This document shows positions 1 through 9,244 of a stretch of DNA of 12,820 bases, piece by piece. The DNA lies in assembly GCA_037179515.1 (NCBI GenBank), contig JAXCGZ010024189.1, positions 1 through 12,820 of the forward strand, in the 5' to 3' direction. Below the pieces are notes generated by a model. That model had not been told where the DNA came from and did no database searches. It saw only the letters and a program-made list of their open reading frames with translations. Made by a program: the position numbers and the translations under genes. How positions within the stretch are numbered: position 1 is the first letter of the stretch; every line of letters begins with the position of its first letter. This DNA comes from Halocaridina rubra. Taxonomy: Eukaryota > Arthropoda > Malacostraca > Decapoda > Atyidae.

Positions 1-157
1 TTTCATGGCCCGAAAGAGATTGGGGATTGAATTAAATGCTAAAATGAAGCCACGAGTGAGGTTGGGGAATCTGTAATATGAACATAGTGGCATTCAGTTA
101 GAATGCGTTCATTCCTAAGTATAGCAGATATAAGCTATAAGGTTGGATTCCTTTTAA

Positions 158-228
158 CCTTCTGTGGTGTAGTGGTAGCGCCTTGACTTAGTAATCATAA
201 GTCCTAGGTTCGAGTCCCGGTCGGGGTA
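158..228 (+). pseudogene. tRNA-like block, unit 1
   Basis: The A box TGGTGTAGTGG is at 165-175 and the B box GGTTCGAGTCC at 207-217; both match the Pol III internal promoter consensus. The D stem pairs GTGT (167-170) with GCGC (178-181), two of the pairs being G-U. The T stem has one mismatch. The acceptor stem is poor, so a mature tRNA is unlikely. A perfect 6-bp hairpin GACTTA/TAAGTC (185-190 with 198-203) replaces the standard anticodon arm. Read in standard register, the loop TTAGTAA would give anticodon AGT. From memory this stretch resembles animal tRNA-Thr(AGT), which is tentative. A TTTT run at 244-247 could end a Pol III transcript. Confidence 0.75.
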
Positions 229-430
229 GAAAAATGATTCATGTTTTCACATATGTAATGTGCTATCTGGTTAGTTCATGGCCCGAATGAGATTGGGAAT
301 TGTATTAAATGCTAAAATAAAGCCACGAGTGAGGTTGGGGAATCTGTAATATGAACATAGTGGCATTCAGTTAGAATGCGTTCATTCCTAAGTATAGCAG
401 ATATATGCTATAAGGTTGGATTCCTTTTAA

Positions 431-501
431 CCTTCTGTGGTGTAGCAGTAGCGCCTTGACTTAGTAATCATAAGTCCTAGGTTCGAGTCCCGGTCGGGGT
501 A
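431..501 (+). pseudogene. tRNA-like block, unit 2
   Basis: Same block as unit 1, 273 bp downstream. The A box is altered to TGGTGTAGCAG at 438-448, which breaks the conserved GTGG of the D loop. The B box GGTTCGAGTCC at 480-490 is intact. Downstream the T-run is reduced to GGTTTC, so the proximal TTTT terminator seen in most units is missing. This is probably one of the weaker copies as a Pol III template. Confidence 0.72.
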
Positions 502-704
502 GAAAAATGATTCATGGTTTCACATATGTAATGTGCTATCTGGTTATTTCATGGCCCGAATGAGATTGGGAATTGAATTAAATGCTAAAATGAAGCCACG
601 AAGTGAGGTTGGGGAATCTGTAATATGAACATAGTGGCATTCAGTTAGAATGCGTTCATTCCTAAGTATAGAAGATATAAGCTATAAGGTTGGATTCCTT
701 TTAA

Positions 705-775
705 CCTTCTGTGGTGTAGTGGTACCGCCTTGACTTAGTAATCATAAGTCTTAGGTTCGAGTCCAGGTCGGGGTA
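705..775 (+). pseudogene. tRNA-like block, unit 3
   Basis: The A box TGGTGTAGTGG (712-722) and B box GGTTCGAGTCC (754-764) are intact. Just after the A box, GTAGCGCC is changed to GTACCGCC, which weakens the D stem. The T arm reads GTCCAGG. The downstream TTTT is present. Confidence 0.73.
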
Positions 776-977
776 GAAAAATGATTCATGTTTTCACATA
801 TGTGATGTGCTATCTGGTTATTTCATGGCCCGAATGAGATTGGGAATTGAATTAAATGCTAAAATGAAGCCACGATTTAGGTTGGGGAATCTGTAATATG
901 AACAAAGTGGCATTCAGTTAGAATGCGTTCATTCCTAAGTATAGCAAGTATAAGCTATAAGGTTGGATTCCTTTTAA

Positions 978-1048
978 CCTTCTGTGGTGTAGTGGTAGCG
1001 CCTTGACTTAGTAATCATAAGTCCTAGGTTCGAGTCCCGGTCGGGGTA
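978..1048 (+). pseudogene. tRNA-like block, unit 4
   Basis: The A box (985-995) and B box (1027-1037) match unit 1 exactly. The downstream T-run is GGTTTC, as in unit 2, so there is no proximal TTTT. The spacer before this block carries GATTTAGG and AACAAAG variants, shared only with unit 5. Confidence 0.74.
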
Positions 1049-1250
1049 GAAAAATGATTCATGGTTTCACATATGTAATGTGCTATCTGGTTATTTCATG
1101 GCCCGAATGAGATTGGGAATTGAATTAAATGCTAAAATGAAGCCACGATTTAGGTTGGGGAATCTGTAATATGAACAAAGTGGCATTCAGTTAGAATGCG
1201 TTCATTCCTAAGTATAGCAGATATAAGCTATAAGGTTGGATTCCTTTTAA

Positions 1251-1321
1251 CCTTCTGTGGTGTAGTGGTAGCGCCTTGACTTAGTAATCATAAGTCCTAG
1301 ATTCGAGTCCCGGTCGGGGTA
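1251..1321 (+). pseudogene. tRNA-like block, unit 5
   Basis: The A box TGGTGTAGTGG at 1258-1268 is intact. The B box at 1300-1310 reads GATTCGAGTCC, one change at its second base. The downstream TTTT is present. The spacer before the block shares the GATTTAGG and AACAAAG variants with unit 4. Confidence 0.73.
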
Positions 1322-1523
1322 GAAAAATGATTCATGTTTTCACATATGTAATGTGCTATCTGGTTATTTCATGGCCCGAATGAGATTGGGAATTGAATTA
1401 AATGCTAAAATGAAGCCACGAGTGAGGTTGCTGAGTCTGTAATATGAACATAGTGGCATTCAGTTAGAATGCGTTCATTCCTAAGTATAGCAGATATAAG
1501 CTATAAGGTTGGATTCCTTTTAA

Positions 1524-1594
1524 CCTTCTGTGGTGTAGTGGTAGTGCCTTGACTTAGTAATCATAAGTCCTAGGTTCGAGTCCCGGTTGGGGTA
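1524..1594 (+). pseudogene. tRNA-like block, unit 6
   Basis: The A box (1531-1541) and B box (1573-1583) are intact. The block shares two private variants with unit 7: GTAGTGCC in the D arm and CGGTTGGGG in the acceptor region. The downstream TTTT is present, in the context AAGTTTTC. Confidence 0.74.
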
Positions 1595-1796
1595 GAAAAA
1601 TGATTCAAGTTTTCACATATGTAATGTGCTATCTGGTTATTTCATGGCCCGAATGAGATTGGGAATTGAATTAAATGCTAAAATGAAGCCACGAGTGAGA
1701 TTGGGGAATCTGTAATATGCACATAGTTGCATTCAGTTAGAATGCGTTCATTCCTAAGTATAGCAGATATAAGCTATAAGGTTGGATTCCTTTTAA

Positions 1797-1867
1797 CCTT
1801 CTGTTGTGTAGTGGTAGTGCCTTGACTTAGTAATCATAAGTCCTATGTTCGAGTCCCGGTTGGGGTA
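1797..1867 (+). pseudogene. tRNA-like block, unit 7
   Basis: The A box at 1804-1814 reads TTGTGTAGTGG, with its second base changed. The B box at 1846-1856 reads TGTTCGAGTCC, with its first base changed. It carries the same GTAGTGCC and CGGTTGGGG variants as unit 6. The downstream TTTT is present. Confidence 0.72.
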
Positions 1868-2064
1868 GAAAAATGATTCATGTTTTCACATATGTAATGT
1901 GCTATCTGGTTATTTCATGGCCCGAATGAGATTGGGAATTGAATTAAATGCTAAAATGAAGCCACGAGTGAGGTTGGGGAATCTGTAATATAAACATAGT
2001 TGCATTCAGTAGAATGCGTTCATTCCTAAGTATAGCAGATATAAGCTATAAGGTTGGATCCTTA

Positions 2065-2128
2065 ACCTTCTGTTGGTAGTGGAGCGCTGACTAGTATCAT
2101 AAGTCCTAGGTTCGAGCCCGGTCGGGGG
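2065..2128 (+). pseudogene. tRNA-like block, unit 8, eroded by deletions
   Basis: This copy is recognisable from CCTTCTG through AAGTCCTAGG to TTCGAGCCCGG. About ten bases are missing before the B box compared with the register of the other units, and more are missing after it. The A box is destroyed, leaving GTTGGTAGTGG; the B box has lost a T. The changes are nearly all deletions, often within short homopolymers, and are concentrated in the last ~75 bp before the microsatellite. Earlier units have almost no indels. Confidence 0.7.
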
Positions 2129-2140
2129 ATGATCATATCA

Positions 2141-3799
<1,659 letters not shown>

Positions 3800-3814
3800 T
3801 TTGAATCCCTACTC

Positions 3815-3906
3815 TACATCCACTCTTGACCCGTTGTCTGACTTCTGCACATGCGCACTGGTGTTGTGACATCACTGAGCTTCCACCGCGGCTCTGCTTA
3901 ACAACA
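3815..3906 (+). promoter_or_regulatory. Candidate LINE 5' leader / internal promoter region
   Basis: This GC-richer pocket sits just before the ORF1 start in otherwise AT-rich DNA. It contains CATGCGCA (near 3849-3856) and TGACATCA (3867-3874). These resemble NRF1-half-site-like and CRE/AP-1-like motifs, but motif matches this short are weak. LINEs need a promoter inside their own 5' UTR, which makes this location sensible. Function is inference. Confidence 0.3.
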
Positions 3907-4828
3907 ATGGATCCAACTGTTATTACCAAACAATTGGAATCTCAAGAAAATGCATATAAGAATGCTATGGAGGTAATGGTGAAACAGCTTAGTGACAGGA
4001 TAATATCACTCGAATCCACAGTTTCCGACCTGACGACACGCCTTTAGTTCAGCCAGAGAGAAATTGATGACCTCAAATCGACTATTAAACTTCATGAGAA
4101 AGAAAAGAGTAATGACAAAAAAACAATCGATAATCTATCTCAACAAATAAATTCTGCAAATCAACAAATAACCGCCTTAGAAGGATGCTTGAATTACCAA
4201 GAAGACTATTCCAGAAGAAACAACATCCGATTAAGCGGTTTAGAGGAGACCACGCGATGGGGAGACCTGGGAGCAAACAACGATGATTGTATCAGCCCTG
4301 ATAGCTGATAAATTACAACTAGAAGGCATGACGTTGGAGAGGGCTCACAGGGTGGGACTACTTCGTGATGACAAACCTCTCACCATAGTGGCTTGTTTCT
4401 CCAACTACTGTGACAGAGAGGCGGTCATGTGAAATGCCAAAAAATTGAAAGGCACCAAGATCTACCTTAATGATGACCTGTGTGCCGCATCACAGGCAAT
4501 AAAATCTGCACAGATGCCACAACTTTAAAAGGCTAGATCAGAAGGGAAAATTGCCTACTATAAACATAAGAAACTCAGCGTGAAGGAACTATGCAACACC
4601 AAGAGTGTGGCTGGTGCTGTGGGTGCTGTGGGTGGCGTGGATGAGGAGTTGACCAGGATCGGTTGTGTGGGGGTGGGGGGCAAGGGAGTTGGGTGGTGGG
4701 AGAGCGATATGTCATCACCCGCACCCACTCCTGCCGTGTCTTTCGCCACGGGAGATATAAAACGCTCGCACCCTAAACCAATAAATGGCCGGAAGAACCC
4801 AGTAAGATTTGGTAGAAGTAAATGGTAG
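3907..4828 (+). pseudogene. LINE ORF1 remnant (nucleic-acid-binding coiled-coil protein)
   Basis: The start ATG at 3907 has the favourable context ACAACAATGG. The first part is rich in Q, E, K, I and L with heptad character, a coiled coil covering roughly 3930-4190. It is followed by YSRRNNIRLSGLEE (near 4205-4245), the conserved RNA-binding-like block of LINE ORF1 proteins, and later by LERAHRVG. Reading is broken by TAG at 4045-4047, a one-base shift near 4255-4262 moving to the second frame, TGA at 4430-4432 and TAA at 4526-4528. The C-terminal tail to 4828 is Gly/Val-rich and then basic (KRSHPKPINGRKNP). In LINEs, ORF1 proteins bind the element RNA in the RNP particle. This copy is clearly non-functional. 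The family assignment rests on motif and position. Confidence 0.82.
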
Positions 4829-4873
4829 CTTGTAAGTCAGTAATGTAAAAGTAGTGTAATTTATTTCTTCACC

Positions 4874-5760
4874 ATGGCTGTAAATAGATACCTCCCATAC
4901 TATTCCATTAGTGACGATGAACTTATAAGGCTAACAAACAAGGACAATGTACTTCCCAATTATTTATGTATCAATGAGCTTGATAAGATGATATTTAACC
5001 CACTTGATCTTGAAAATGAAATAGATTTGTTTTTGAATAATATGAGAAACGCAACCAACACTTTTTCAATTTATGTATACTTAAATGAACTGTATTCAAA
5101 TTTAATTAAATCTAATGCATTTTTGGTTTTGTGCATGAACTTTAGAAGTCTTGCAAATAATCTTCAAATATTTGTTGATCAATGTTTACCAAAAAATGAT
5201 ATATATGATGTAATGAGTTTTTTGGAGACTAGGCTGGATAATGATATTGAATCATTGTATAATATAACAGGGTACAAATGTTCACTCAGAACAGAGACAG
5301 GAAAGGTGGAGGTGTATGTATGTATGTAGCTAAGAAGTATAGCTCGAGTGTTATAAAGGAGTGTAGTATGATGGAACGATTCATTGAATGTGCTAGTGTA
5401 CAGGTAAATAACGGTAAGGAAAATTGCTTCTTTGCATCTGTATATAGACCACCAAAGGGGAAAATGCCTGAATTCCTTAAAGCTTTACTGAAAGTATTTG
5501 GTTTTGCAGCAAGAAAAAAGTACAAAACTTTTTATTTATTCGGTGACTGGAACTTAGATTTGTTTAAAATAAATGATCAAAGAGTAACTGATTTTATAAA
5601 CTTAATGTAATCACGTGGCTGCTTTCCAATAATTACTAAACCTACGAGAGTAACTGAAAATAGTGCAACTCTAATCGATCCTATCTGGACCACAAATCTT
5701 GAAGACAACATAAGTAATTACATAGTGTACACCGACATAACAGATCATTTTGCAGTATAA
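4874..5760 (+). pseudogene. LINE ORF2 remnant, N-terminal endonuclease domain
   Basis: The start ATG at 4874 has a strong CACCATGG context. The region is a divergent apurinic/apyrimidinic-type endonuclease, which in active LINEs nicks target DNA to prime reverse transcription. Visible motifs are MNFRSL with its Asn at 5138, FLETRLD with the catalytic-type Glu at 5225, RKGGGVCMYV, VYRPPKG, GDWNLDL at 5542-5562, TLIDPIW near 5668 and DITDHFAV with Asp-His at 5743-5748. The active-site residues are therefore still readable. A one-base shift near 5279-5300 moves from the second to the first frame, and TAA stops at 5608-5610 and 5758-5760 interrupt it. The ~85-residue N-terminal extension before MNFRSL has no motif I recognise. 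Confidence 0.85.
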
Positions 5761-6206
5761 ACCCAGTTTAAAAAAGAACATTAATTTGATGCATATGTAG
5801 AAAAACGACATTACTCTGATGATAACAGCTAAATTTACTAGAGATATATCACATGAAAAATGACAACATATCATAGACCTAAATAATGCAAATGAGGCTT
5901 TTAATAAATTTCACTGTACATTTAGAGATAAATTTCTAGACTGCTTTCCTGTAAGAAAATCTATTGTAAATAATAAAAACAACAGATGCCCACACATAAC
6001 TGCAGGATTAAAAAACAGTATCAAAGAAAAATACTGACTAGAAAGGCTTGCATAAAAATGGCCTTTGTCTTTTGGAATCAAATATAAAGCATACAGGAAC
6101 AAATTAGTAACACTACTCCGAGCTGCAAAAAAATAGATATTTTCAGGATAAGCTTAAGAAGGAACAAGGAAACAGCAAGTCCACCTGGAATACAATAAAC
6201 AGCGTA
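5761..6206 (+). pseudogene. LINE ORF2 linker between endonuclease and reverse transcriptase, heavily decayed
   Basis: Pieces of the expected linker are readable in shifting frames: ANEAFNKFHCTFRDKF, then ITAGLKNSIKEK, YKAYRNKLVTLLRAAKK, and finally STWNTINSVMGQKQ leading into the reverse transcriptase frame. Several stops and at least two frame changes occur within about 450 bp. This is the most damaged part of ORF2. Confidence 0.72.
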
Positions 6207-6896
6207 ATGGGACAAAAACAAATTAATCATTCAAAGGAAATCAAATTAAAAAATAATAATGACCAAACTGCTAATATCTTTAATGATCATTTCTTAACTA
6301 TAGCACAACCAACACAGGAACAACAAAATGTGCAACAAAACTCCCGCCGACAGTTTCTTAATAATCCACCAGACTTTTCGTTTTATTTGTATCCTGTAAC
6401 AAGGGAGGAAGTCACTAAATATATAAAAACCTTAAAACTAAATACAGCATCGGGATATGATGAAATTTCATCAAAACTACTCCAGGTCACTGCCCATTAC
6501 ATTGGTACCCCACTTACCCACATAATTAATCTATGTTTTCAGCCAGGATGTTTTCCAGACAAACTAAAAAGTGCTAAAGTAATACCTATATTTAAGTCAG
6601 GCTCTATAGATGAAGAAAATAACTATAGACCTATATCAATCTTACCGTCCTTAAGTAAAGTGTTTGAAAAAGCGATTGTTCACAGACTTAAAGAATTCCT
6701 TGAAAAGTTCAACCTATTATCTGAAAATCAATACGGATTCCGTAATAATAAGAGCACTGAAAAAACAATAATGAACTTTACAAGTGATGTTTATCAAAAT
6801 TTGGAAAATAAAAACTTTGTTACAGGGGTTTTCCTGGACTTGTCCAAAGCATTTGACTCATTAGACCATGATATACTATTAGAAAAACTAACTTGA
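6207..6896 (+). pseudogene. LINE ORF2 reverse transcriptase, N-terminal half (fingers/palm, motif A)
   Basis: This is an uninterrupted 229-codon frame, but its ATG at 6207 is internal to the ancestral ORF2 and unlikely to be a true start. Motifs in order: TASGYDEISSKLL (template-binding region, about residues 82-94), CFPDKLKSAKVIPIFKSG, NNYRPISILPSLSKVFEKAI, NQYGFRNNKSTEKTI, and motif A VFLDLSKAFDSLDHDILL with its catalytic Asp at 6837-6839. The frame ends at a TGA right after LLEKLT, where a short stretch of the domain is missing before the next segment. Family: non-LTR reverse transcriptase (RVT_1). Confidence 0.92.
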
Positions 6897-7678
6897 AAAA
6901 TAGAAAACAAGTCGTATATTGTAATGGGAAAGCATCATTGTTGCAAACTATTGAGAGGGGAGTACCACAGGGATCAATACTGGGCCCATTGTTATTTTTA
7001 GTTTATATAAATGATATTTCCAATGCCAGTAATAAATTCAAATATATTCTTTATGCAGATGACACCAACCTTCTCTTGCATGATAATAACCGTGAACACA
7101 TGCATTTTGTTTTAAATAGGGAACTAGAAAAAAATAACAAATGGGTCTCTGTTAATAAATTAAAGCTAAATCTTTTCAAAACTGACTATATCTTATTTCA
7201 AAATAGATCTGTAGTACACAATATTGGTCAAGTTAATATGAATGGGTATGAAGTTAAAAGAGTTGCTTGTAAGAAATTTTTGGGACTAATTATTAATGAA
7301 AATTTAAGTTGGAAATATCATATTCAATCTGTCTGCTCAAAACTGTCCAAGACGTGTGGACTTTTGTATAAAATTCGCCATAACCTAACAAATGAGGCCT
7401 TAAAAAGCATATACTATTCCCTCTGTTATCTTCATATATACTGTTTGTCCATCTGGGGTTGTACTTGGCCGTCAATTGCAAGGGATGTATTTGTTACTCA
7501 GAAAAGACTGATCAGAACTATTACATATAGTGGAAAATGTGACTCAACTTCCTCTTTATTCAAGGAGCTAAACTTGCTTAAATTTAGTTACTTGATACAA
7601 TATTTCTGTCTTATTATTATACATAATGATGTTAATGATAACAGAAAATTATTTAGATTTATTCAACACAACCATTGA
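6897..7678 (+). pseudogene. LINE ORF2 reverse transcriptase, C-terminal half (YADD box, thumb)
   Basis: Reading resumes in the second frame at NRKQVVYCNGKASLL. Motif B is RGVPQGSILGPLLFLVYIND; motif C is YILYADDTNLLL with catalytic Asp-Asp at 7058-7063. Then come WVSVNKLKLNLFKTDYILF, KKFLGLIINENLSWKYHI and the thumb helices. All catalytic residues are kept. The frame ends at TGA 7676-7678 in the context NH-stop-TRGNNINL, where the ancestral protein continued; a CGA to TGA change would explain it. Compared with relatives, about 18-20 residues are absent between motif A and NRKQ. Confidence 0.92.
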
Positions 7679-7874
7679 ACCAGAGGTAACAATATAAATT
7701 TGATATGTCCACAGCCGATAACAACCTTGTACAAATTTCCTGTTCACTGTTTTGGCCCAAAATGTTGGAATGCATTACCAGAAGATTTAAAAAACAATAA
7801 CTGGTACAACTTTATTTAAAACGAAACTCAAACAGCATTTATTTACTAGGCAAAATCAAGCAGCTGTTGGTTAA
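7679..7874 (+). pseudogene. LINE ORF2 C-terminal end
   Basis: The second frame continues past the TGA as NLICPQPITTLYKFPV, then FGPKCWNALPEDLKNN, the usual closing block of CR1/L2/Jockey-type ORF2 proteins. A one-base shift near 7795-7802 moves to the third frame, giving TTLFKTKLKQHLFTRQ and a natural end at TAA 7872-7874. The coding part therefore reaches the true end of ORF2. Confidence 0.78.
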
Positions 7875-8130
7875 TAATTAATACAGTATTGGTGCATCAT
7901 TATGTCCAGGTTAAGGTCAGGCTACTGTTTTCTTTTATTACAAAATAAGTATGAGATTGCTATATTGGAGCTTTTGTTAACTATTGCCATCATACTTTAA
8001 ATTATGTGAAATGTATATTAAACTGCCTGCCAAGGAGCTATTGCTCAGCAGGCTAGTGCCTCTGAATATAATGTACATATTTATTCCTGTATGTATACTA
8101 AATATTCGGCAATAACATCTATCTATCTAT
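7875..8130 (+). other. LINE 3' UTR with terminal ATCT repeat
   Basis: About 240 bp of non-coding DNA follow ORF2 and end in ATCT repeated three times (8117-8130). The segment just before it, CGGCAATAAC, resembles the region read by the element's own reverse transcriptase in relatives. Tandem short repeats instead of poly(A) mark the 3' terminus in this LINE group. The unique flanking sequence begins at 8131. Confidence 0.7.
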
Positions 8131-8982
8131 TTGTGGCAATGCGTAATATTTTTAAACAACATGGCAAATATGACTGCAGTTATTAATATGTGATCAATTA
8201 ATATTACAAGCAATTATATTTTAATTATCATTGATAGTTATTCCTTTTTACGAGAATATGTCAGACCCATCGCTATTAGTGTTGAAAAATTCCATGCGTA
8301 TTTTGCCTTGACCTGAAGTTTGCCAACATTTTTTGTTTAAGTATTTTAATATAAACGCAAAATAACTCGTAATTATTATATTAGTCTGCAGTTCTGTCAA
8401 GACAATTAACTATTTTACCAGCTTACAATTATATCAAAACTGTTAACATTTATTATCTAAGTGCACGTAAAATTTAGTCTATATTCACACATCATAATTG
8501 CACAATTTTACAACTATGCCAAAGCTTTCAAAAATTAACCAAATAAAAGCACATGGGATTTTTGCCATTTTGCAGTTGAGTTACAACCATTAACTTTTAT
8601 TGCCTGGACACAAATAAAATTTAACAGTCCTATTCACGCGATTTTTACCGTACCGTATTACAACTCAAATATCCACGGACATTTTAAATATCATACCTCC
8701 TTCTCTTTCACCTTAGGATTTTGTCAGCATTTAATTATAAAAACTAAAACCAAGAGGAGTCTGCAAAGCTTACTGAAAAACACTGACCCATGTGAAGATA
8801 AGAGAAGCTTGGAAAAAGGTTTTTGGACATACAAATGTGACAAGAACATATTCCCAACCAGTTTTTTAGTCTCCGTTTATATTAAATTTTGCGATTTTTA
8901 GAGTGTTTTACTCAGGTTTTTTTCCGTAACAATGGGTGTCTACCCTTTCTTTGCTTATTTGTTTGCTACATTATTTATTTGC
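8131..8982. other. AT-rich stretch with nothing recognisable
   Basis: No open frame, motif or repeat stands out on either strand. AATAAA-type strings occur by chance in such DNA (8542-8548 and 8613-8618) and have no gene upstream to serve. Confidence 0.55.
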
Positions 8983-9053
8983 GTGCTTCTAGCTCAGTGA
9001 TAGCTTTGTGTCTGGTAATATACAAGCCGGAGGCTCTATCCTAGTCCATACTT
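8983..9053 (+). pseudogene. Degenerate tRNA-like SINE head
   Basis: An A-box-like TAGCTCAGTGA lies at 8990-9000 and a weak B-box-like GGCTCTATCCT at 9032-9042. Their 42-bp spacing equals that in the satellite units. Between them TTGTGT and ATACAA can pair around a CTGGTAAT loop, and that segment (CTGGTAATA..CAAGCC) resembles the satellite's CTTAGTAATCATAAGTCC. This looks like a single dispersed, old tRNA-derived SINE head related to the same tRNA ancestor. I cannot define its body or 3' end; sequence down to about 9240 might belong to it. Confidence 0.5.
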
Positions 9054-9244
9054 GGTTTAGCTCTCATTGTCTGATGTCGCTGTTGATTAAACTGACAATA
9101 GATTTGGGGGTTGATGATTTCCTATAAGTCTACCTGATTATTCAACCATTTCTTGGAGACCATTGGTTCCATGTGATAAGAGAAAAATACTATGCCCCTG
9201 ATCTATGATAATTATGTAGTCAGGTTCTGTTCTGTTCTTGTCTC

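Larger units (their letters stand above)
1..2130 (+). repeat. Tandem satellite of 273-bp units, each with a tRNA-like Pol III promoter block
   Basis: Unit starts, marked by the phrase TTTCATGGCCCGAA, fall at 1, 274, 547, 821, 1094, 1367, 1640 and 1913. The spacing is 273 bp except for one 274-bp unit that has an extra A in CACGAAGTGAGG. The first seven copies differ by a few substitutions each. The eighth is shortened. The array is cut by the left edge, so its true size is unknown. Each unit has a spacer of about 155 bp, a tRNA-like block of about 71 bp with A and B boxes, and a short 3' part with an A-run and a T-run. This is the architecture of a tRNA-derived SINE head, but arranged head to tail. 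A plain satellite that captured a tRNA pseudogene, or a decayed tRNA gene cluster, are alternatives. Period and orientation are seen directly; SINE origin is inference. Confidence 0.95.
3800..8130 (+). mobile_element. Near full-length, inactive CR1/L2-like non-LTR retrotransposon (LINE)
   Basis: The order is leader, ORF1 remnant (3907-4828), 45-bp gap, ORF2 remnant (4874-7874), 3' UTR of about 240 bp and a terminal ATCT repeat (8117-8130). ORF2 has an apurinic-type endonuclease followed by a reverse transcriptase with the YADD box. A 3' end made of short tandem repeats instead of poly(A) is typical of the CR1/L2/Jockey group, so I place it there without naming a clade. The 5' boundary is approximate: base composition shifts near 3815 and the ORF1 start codon is at 3907. 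No target site duplication was found. The element cannot make its proteins: ORF1 has stops plus one frameshift, and ORF2 has several of each and a deletion. Length and order suggest it inserted nearly complete, not as the usual 5'-truncated copy. Confidence 0.88.

Noticed and set aside
1..2130. Cluster of functional tRNA genes
   Set aside because: The acceptor stem has two or more mismatches in either register and the anticodon arm does not fold in the standard register, so mature tRNA is unlikely.
1..2130. CRISPR-like array
   Set aside because: Repeats are 273 bp with no unique spacers, in a clearly eukaryotic context.
4558..4749. Minus-strand frame rich in Pro and Thr inside ORF1
   Set aside because: It is the antisense shadow of the Gly/Val-rich tail of LINE ORF1.
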